Positions 48,701-57,700 of a stretch of DNA of 64,000 nucleotides are shown here, piece by piece. The position numbers and the translations under genes were made by a program. The notes under the pieces are model-generated. The model had not been told where the DNA came from. It worked only from the letters and a program-made list of their open reading frames with translations, and ran no database searches. The DNA is taken from the NCBI GenBank assembly GCA_964017235.1, contig OZ024938.1:60069816-60133815 (forward strand), in the 5' to 3' direction. Origin of the DNA: Sabellastarte sp. h YS-2021. Lineage: Eukaryota; Annelida; Polychaeta; Sabellida; Sabellidae. How positions within the stretch are numbered: position 1 is the first letter of the stretch; each line of letters opens with the position of its first letter.

Positions 48701-51700
48701 AACGGGTCGACCTTTGCTAGTACTCGAGTCCATTTAAAATCCTCGGTTACTCGCGAGGTATTGTATTATCGCCCATGTAATGAAACGCTTGTGTAAAATA
48801 TGCTACATTTCCGCATTTCTGTCACATAATATCAATTAAAGTTGTTATTTTCGCTTGAAAACATATAATTTACTCCATATTCTATAATATCTGGTCAAAT
48901 AGAAGACGTTTTTCTTCAAAAGTTTTGTTTCCAGAACCGACTATCTGTTTACAGAAGACTTCTAATAGTAGATACTAAATCTCGCGGTTACTCGAATTTC
49001 GGGCCGGTTGTGAGAGGGCGAGTACTCGGTACCATTTTTCAGCACCCGTCCCAGCCCTAATAAATAGGAATTTAGAGCACCTGAGCACAATTTGGTTACA
49101 TGATAAACCTGTTTCATTGAAAAATTCCACTAATTATGCAAATACAACTTTAAACTAGTGTTCTCAACATAGCAATTTTTGTGGGACCGGGTGGGTAGTG
49201 ATTATTACGGGCGGGTACCCGGGTATTTGCTCCGATTGGTGATAATAGGTGATAGTACAAAAATCTGCACATTTACAAGCTTAAAACTCGTAAAAAACCT
49301 GTCATCAAACAATTTGCTTTCATTCATATCTGCCAACCTTTTTATTTAACAAATAAATGAATCGTGTATATTAGGATTTTTTTTTTTTTTTTTTTGCTTC
49401 ACTCGTCAGTGCATTCAAAACACCAGATCACGGAAAGAATGTTTATGAAAAAGGCTTCTGTACATTCAAAACACGGTTGTTTATTCCATAAAAATGGAGT
49501 CCCATGACCTATTACTAATTAATGAAACATCTACCATAGTTCAAATGTAGTTTCAGAATTGCAACTTTATTATTTTTTCAGATCAATAAGTCAATTTCAT
49601 TGATTAAAAATGATAAAATACTGTGTGAAAACATTGTACTTTTATTTATTTAAGTAATACATGACACTATGTGGTCAATAAACAGCAATTTATGTTGTCA
49701 GAATTAGATAATTGTTTTAACATACTGATGATTTTCAAAGTGTTCCTACATTTGACAATGCATAAACAAACAAAATAAAAGATAAATATAATACTATAAA
49801 TGATGTATAAAGGTGAGAAACAATGTTGTACATTTTAACTGAATAGTTTCCTTTTGAAGTGACGTAATAAAGTTGGGACATGTCGGGACTCAGGCGGCCA
49901 ACTGGGACGATATTGGAAGCACTTATGCTTAGATGAGGGTACTCGGGTACGTGATTTTGGATTCGGGTAGATATTGATTGGGTACCTGGATATTCGGATA
50001 CTTGTTGAGATCACTAGTTTAAACATATATTTTCAGTTCAAGAATATACAAATTCACAGCATAGGAGTAAATTTTGTGTCTCAGATAATATATGTAAATC
50101 AGTCCATGTTTTTCAATGGTTGTGTAAGTTTGAACATGCATTTTCAGCAGGTCAAGTTGAGAATATCCAGCACCTTACACAGGAGGAAGGTGAGAGAGCA
50201 GAAAGAGGAAATGAGAAAGACTTGTTGGATGGAACGCCAGGTGAAAGTAGGAACAGTAAAGCCAGTGAACCCAAACCACAAGACAAAGGGTAAATAAACA
50301 GCAATACATGTATAATAATTAATACAGGTTCCTGCATTGTTATATTAATACTAGTGTTGGGACGATTTGACGTGTACTCGATTATTCGTCTGTGATAATG
50401 TACAAAGACGGTTCTTGTCATTTTCTAATAATTGAATTTTCAGCTTAAACTTTACCTTTCCTAATTTATCTCAATAGCCACATATTTTAAACATATTTTA
50501 GGTATTTTTACTTAATACACTAACAGTTTTGTCTTGAATTTCGAGTTTGTTTACATGTACCGCCATATTTACAGGAAGTGGGTGCGTTCGGTACATTTCA
50601 AGTAACTCAACTGCTTACTGTGATGTTATTAATCATTAGATATTTTATCACCTGTAATAACATCCATAACAATAGCACTTGAATACATCTACCAAAGTCC
50701 AACACCTCCACTTTGCTTATGAGTGCAATTCCCATATTTTTGTCCATTTGAGAACTTTTATTGCAATTTTGTTGAGAGAAAACTGCCATGTTTTGGTTTC
50801 ATGAGTTTCAGTTCCTGTCAGTTGCAAGTTTGATTTGGTTTGATTTTCGGAATGAGAACTGTTTGACGTTGGCAGCCTATGTTTTCTATAACTGCCCAGT
50901 TAAACGCCATAGACTATTTTACACAGTGCAGTTGGCTTTGAGAAAGAAGAAGCCGTGTTCAATAAGATATGTGAAATTAGTTGGGGTTTTTTTTCCAGGA
51001 AGAAACTAGTTAGAAAAACTTCTTTAGAATTTCCTGGTCATTCTGCAAAACACTACAGACCCGCTGAACTCAGGAAAATAATGAGGGAAAAGGCACAAGT
51101 GGAGGCAAAGAAGGGATACTGTGAAATATGTAGAGTTCAGTACGATGACATCAAGAAGGTACTGATTTCGTTGATATATTTTATAATACTGATTTTACTT
51201 CACCCCTTAAACCCATAACTTTTATGTTGGGGCAAGTTCAGCTTTCTGAAGTTTTCACTTCTATTCTGTGTGCTTTAGAATATGCTTTTAAAGGATTAAA
51301 AAATCTTAATTTTCCTTTCTATCAGATTCTTATTCATAGGGTGAATATCTAGATAAATAAATAATGTAAAATCTCACTGGGAATTAATTTTCACTATCTG
51401 TAATATTAGAGCTAAAAAGCTAGGTTTATGTCCAATAAAAATTTTTTTTCTGACAACAGATGTAAAAATTTAGTATTCTACTTACTCAGGAAGGTTAATG
51501 CAGAACTGATAGAGTAAGGAATCTAAAATTCGCCAGAAATCTAAATTTCGCCACCTCTAAAAACCCAACTTAATTTTATGAAAAAAAGATGATTAATCTT
51601 AAACTGGGAATTTTTCAGTTCAAAAAGCCTCAATTTACTATACATTCAACAAATCTCACCTCAATTCATTTATTTTATTAGTATTTCCACTTGTGGCGGA

Positions 51701-54700
51701 TTTCATATATATGGCGAATTTTAGATTTCTTACTCTACTGTTGGGTAAAACAGGAGTTGGGTTTGGAATTTCTGTTTGCTCCTTTCGATACCTAAGGTTA
51801 TATCAGAACACATCCTCACTGCAAGCATGTAGTGGATTTAAACTCTGAAGCACAAATATGAAAGCTAAGAAAAGAAATGCCACACATTGTATGAAATTAA
51901 CACGTACCCCTGTTTCGAGACGGTAGCTTTTCTCAGGTACCTGTTCCTAGAGTTAAGGTCCGGATGTCCTGTAACTTAAGAAAACTGTTAATAAATTTTT
52001 TTTTTTTCAATGGCCAAAATTGTTTCAGACTAGGGCTTCCACAACAGGCATTATTATTTTTTTATAGAAAATAACATTAAACAGTTTCTTAGTACTTGCC
52101 TCTTGGTCAAATTTGAAACTCCATATTGATTGAATCTACATTCTAACATGACATCACTATATCCTCGATTCTGATTGGTTAATCAAGGAAATATTTCATG
52201 GGTAAAATTAGCATAACCTGGTAGGTTTGAATTATCGCTGTTTATTGCTGTCCTAATGATAAACGTTTTATTGTAAAATTTGTAATAATTATTCAGCTTA
52301 AAATACTTCAGTCATGTTAGACAAACCATGGAAAAATTCTGCATCTCTGAAAGTTTTTCTGGTAAACCTTTGTACATTGAATGCAAATGCTTGTGAATCG
52401 CTCAACCATTTAGGTTTTCGCAACAATATAAAATATAACCTTTTTTCATTGTGTTTCTTTTGTTACCATAGCATCAGTGGAATGCTCAGCACAGAGAATT
52501 TGTGACCAATGCAGAAAATTTCAGTGGGTTGGACAGTATGATAGAAAGTGGTCCAAATTTTGAACAGTTCCTTAGGGATGTTGTGAAGTACCATCAGGAA
52601 CATGTTAAGGAAGGTTTAGCTGAAAGGTGAAAAGATTTACAGAAGTCTATTTTCATTGAAAGTTTTCCTGTTACTGTTATACTCCTGCAGCAGTGGAACT
52701 TATCGTTTATTTCAGGGGTTTTTCTTTTTGTTTTGTTTTTTGGGGTGTACACCTAATATATCCATTTGAGTTGGCATCAGATATGTATATTTCCAAACCA
52801 ATTGATTTGTTTGTTATTATTTGAATGAATATTGTATCAATTATATTTTCTAGTGTATCTTTCTTTTCATTCATTTATTTAGTTCTGTTCTTTGAGAATT
52901 AACGTTGAGATAAAATATTTCACATATATCATCACTTATGTAATATTAAATATAATTGAGACAAATATATCAATAATTTGACGTATTTTAACATGTTAAG
53001 CAATATTTTAATGTCATTAAAGACCAAATATTCTTATATAATATTTTGATATATTTTTGTAGCAATTTTAGTAACTTTAGTTATTTTTTTTTCTTTCCCC
53101 CCCCCCACCCATTTTGTAACATTTTTAGTGAAATGGATGATGAAGTGTTGCTAATAAAGGAAGGTTTGCCAGGATCATCGGAGCAATCTAACCAAATGTC
53201 AAAGACAACTCCCCCATCTACAGGGAGCAGGAAGTCCAAGGTTTCTCCAAAGAAACGACTCTTCTCAGGTCGTTATGATTTTATGATATTTTATTTTAAA
53301 AAAGTATTCATACACATGCAAGACAGAAGTAATTTTTAATGCATGAATGGTAGAAGTCTTAACTGTAATTAATTAAATGGGTATGTGGCATGGTTGTGTT
53401 GCACTAACACATGGGTTTGAATGTAGAAATAAAGTCCTCCGGTTCGTACTTTATGACCTCTATAAAGGGACGGAACTTCCAGCGTAATGGACGAGCATGG
53501 CGTTCTATTATAAAGAACAGTTTCATTTATTAATTCTATAACTATTATTATAAATTTGATTTTTGACACACCTATTTGTCGCACTATATGTTGTCTCTAT
53601 TGTTTTGATCTCTTTTATTGCCTCGGACAAATGCATGCAACAACATGCGCACTGCAGGGTTTTCTGTTGTCTGCACACTTCCAGTCTTTATAATCTCAGT
53701 TGCTTGGTTCCTAGTGGTTATCATTACACAAATGTTAATCCAATAAAAGTGTCCTGTTTTATTGAACCCTCAGTTCTACCCACTGTAACATAAGATCAAA
53801 ATAACTTGGTGAACCACCAGGGAAATAGAAAAGCATAATATATTCTGTATGCCACAAGATTAATTCATTAGATTTGACAAAAAAAATCTAAATTATCTAG
53901 GGTTGTTACTTGTGTGGAAAAACAGGGTACTCGTATTTTATTTGTGACCAACTGGAAGTGCAAGTAAAGTAAATATGGTGGAATATTTTATTGCTACTAA
54001 AACATTAAATATCTGTAAAAATAAGGAAAATTATGTTAACACATATAAATAAGAGAAATCTGACTGAATATTTCCTTTCAGTCATGGTATTTTCAGGAAT
54101 AAGCAATATTTTAATAGTAAACTAGATTTTTCTGACAATAGATGCCACGGTTTGGCTTAAATGGTCCTTGTCATATTGTGGTCACTCAACCATTGAAGAG
54201 AACAATTGTTATTGGTTACTGTAGCTAACTCACTAGAAATTGTTAACGATACACCTGAAGCATGTTTGCGTTCATAAAACAGATAACGCCCCAGTTTCAC
54301 AAAGTCCCCTTTGGCAAGGACTTCCATAAATAATGTAAGGTCATTTTCTTTTTCCTTTGAGAAGGCCATTTTAAAATTTAGTTTCTCAAAGCCTCCTTCA
54401 ACTCTCCTTAGCAAAGGTCTTCCTTTAAACTTAAGGAGGGAGCAAATGTTCTTTAACATTAATGAATATTCTGTGAAGGACACTTCCTTAAATTCAATAT
54501 AGGTCATTTGCTTCCTCCAAATTTAAAGGAAGAAATTGCACACTTATAACCCATATTTTTGTCGATTTCACTTTTTCTTTTTTTTTGTGGTTTTCTAAAA
54601 ACGGAACTGCCATGTCCTGTATTCATAAGCTTCACTTACTGCAAGAAGGACGTAGTGTTGGGATGATTAGACAAATGGTTGATTATTCGTCGGTGACAGT

Positions 54701-57700
54701 GTACAAAGACGGTCGGTCATTGTCATTTTCTAATAATCGAATTTTCAGCTTAAATCTTGCCTTTAATAATGTACCTCAATATCCACGTATTTTTAAAATA
54801 TTTTAGGCATTATTGTTTTATAAATTGACAGATTTGTCATGAAATTCGACTTTGTTTATATCTACCACCATATTTACAGGAAGTGGGTACTTTTGGTAGA
54901 CTCTAAATGTCAGAACACTGTTATTCTTTCCGGATTGACCTGTACTTTATCCCGGAAGGTGTTTTTTAATTAATGACCACAATGGAGTAAAATAATCGAT
55001 TGGGGGTCGATTATCGGTCAGAAAAATGGACGAATAATCGACCCGGAAAGTTGGAGGCGAGTCCCGACACTAATTGGAGGTAGTGTTATGATTAAAGGTA
55101 AATATGGAAAGCGGGTCCTGAAAACAAAAATTTGGCAAAAACCGGATTCGTTCGAATTCATATACACCAAACTGTAAAGTCTTCGGTACTTGTACATGAG
55201 CAATTACCTCGACTAAAAGTTTTGGATATTATTTAACTGTATATTGGGAAAATAATAAACAAGTAAATATTTTTAAGTATTTCTGTGCAATATTTTACAC
55301 CTTTGTTGTGAAATAAGTGACATTTCAGAAACCGGTTCTTTAATTTCTGTCACTGGATTTTGTTTACGTTTATATGAATTGAATAGAAACCAACTATCTG
55401 GTTTGTCGTCTTTACCACTAATTGGAGGTGCCCTAGAATGCATCTTTTTTCTGAATTCCAGAATCGGAATGCTTTTGTATGTGTGGCCTCTCAGTATCTG
55501 TATTTCTGACACCGACCATCCCTACGTAACAGTAAAAATTTGCCTCCTGCACAAGGTGTATGACAAGAATAATGAAAGGATGAAGGATGTTTCTTACCAG
55601 GGAACATTTCATGCAAATGGCTTAATAACTAAGTCTAGCATTTGGTGGTTAAAAAAAATCATTGGAAGTTCTGTGTACTATTTTAGAGTCTACAGAAGAG
55701 AACCAAAAGGCCAGAGATGGAAGAAATAAATCTCCAATGGAACCAACATCTCTCAGGTCAGTTTCCATGATGAGATGTTTCTGTTGTGAAAATTTGCATT
55801 GAGAAAAGAATTAATATTAGTCATATTCATGCAACAAGTTCATAACACCAGGCAGTGTGTTCTGCAATTTACTTGTGTTAATAAAGATTGCATGTGATAA
55901 GTTTAAAAATAATTATTTTAATAACATGTGATTTTGTTTGTCATACAGTTTAAACCTAAGCAACTTGAATATAGAATTCTTTCGATTTGTCTCTTGCAGT
56001 GAAAAAAAAAAAGCATTTTGTATCTAAGATTATGCTTATTTATTTAAACAAATGTGAATTTTACTTAAGTTTTCATTAATTGAAAATACTTTTGGAAAAT
56101 TAAAACCATCCCAACCGACTTCTTAATTATGTCCACCCCCGGGGGGGGTGGATATATTATTTTTGCTTTTTCCGCCGTCCGATGTCCGGCGTCACGCATG
56201 GTTTCCGCTCATTTAAAGGAAAAGTATTAGAGCTATTGTCACCAAATTTGGTATACAGGCTTATTGGGTCAGTAGCTTGCTTGGGATTGCTTTTGGCTGT
56301 TGTACCTCTTTTGCTTACTGAGTAATACTTAAGTACAGCTATTTTCAGTACCCATTGGTTTCCGTGCATTTAAGCCAAAATAATTAAAGATATTTGACTA
56401 CAATTTTGAATACAAGATTGTTATGTCCATAGCTCGCTTGGTATTGCATTTGGGACTGATAGCTTTGTCAGTACATGAGTAATAGCCATTTAGGTACTTC
56501 ATTGTGTATTTTCAGTACTACTTTTGAGTAATTTGCTAATATCTCGGAAACCGTAAGAGATAGAGCGATTTCGACAGAATTTTTGACTCACAGGGTAGTA
56601 CAAGAGTATTCTGTACAAAATTGAAAATTTTCAATTTTCGCCACTTTTGGCGGCCATCTTGAATTTTTGCGAAAAAACGAAAAAATCTTAATATCTCAGA
56701 AACCGTAAGAGATAGAGCGATTTGGACAGAATTTTTGACTCACAGGGTATCTAAGGAATGTACTCTTTGCAATTTTCCAAAAAAAATTTCCCCTCCCCAA
56801 AAATGGCGGCCATTTTGAATTTTCGAATTTTTGCGAAAAATGGCAAAACACAAATTTGCTTCTATCTCCTTAACCGTGCGAGATAGAGCGATTTCGTCGA
56901 AATTTTCGACCCACAGGGTATCTAAGGAATGTAATCTTTGCAATTTTCAAAAAAATTTCCCCTCCCCAAAAATGGCGGCTATTTTGAATTTTCGAATTTT
57001 TGCCAAAAATGGCAAAACACAAATTTGCTTCTATCTCCTTAACTGTGTGAGATAGAGCGATTTCGTTGAAATTTTCAACCCACAGGGTATCTAAGGAGTG
57101 TACTCTTTGCAATTTTCCAAAAAAATTTCCCCTCCCCAAAAATGGCGGCCATTTTGAATTTTTGCCAACAATGGCAAAACACAAATTTGCTTCTGTCTCC
57201 TTAACCATGCGAGATAGAGCGATTTCGTCGAAATTTTCGACCCACAGGGTATCTAAGGAATGTACTCTTTGCAATTTTCAAAAAAAATTTTCCCTCCCCA
57301 AAAATGGCGGCCATTTTGAATTTTCGAATTTTTACCAACAATGGCAAAACACAAATTTGCTTCTATCTCCTTAACCGTGCGAGATAGAGCGATTTCGTCG
57401 AAATTTTCAACCCACAGGGTATCTGAGAAATGTACTCTTGGCAATTTTCAAAAAATTTTCCTTTTCCCAAAAATGGCGGCCATTTTGAATTTTCAAATTT
57501 TTGCCAAAAATAGAAAAACAGGAATTTGCTTCTATCTTCTTAACCGTGCAAGATAGAGTGATTTCATCAAAGTTTTCAACCCAACCAATGCAAAAAGGCA
57601 TGAAGCTGAAATAATTTACATCTACACTAATAAATATTTAAGCATCATTGATATATTTTACAAATGAAACAGGGTCTTGTAAGACTACTGTACAATTTGG

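Noticed and set aside
55379..55729. 116-codon plus-strand frame
   Set aside because: Its 3' end overlaps the 70 bp DBF4 exon in another frame, and the rest has no motif. The DBF4 frame is supported by phase on both sides.
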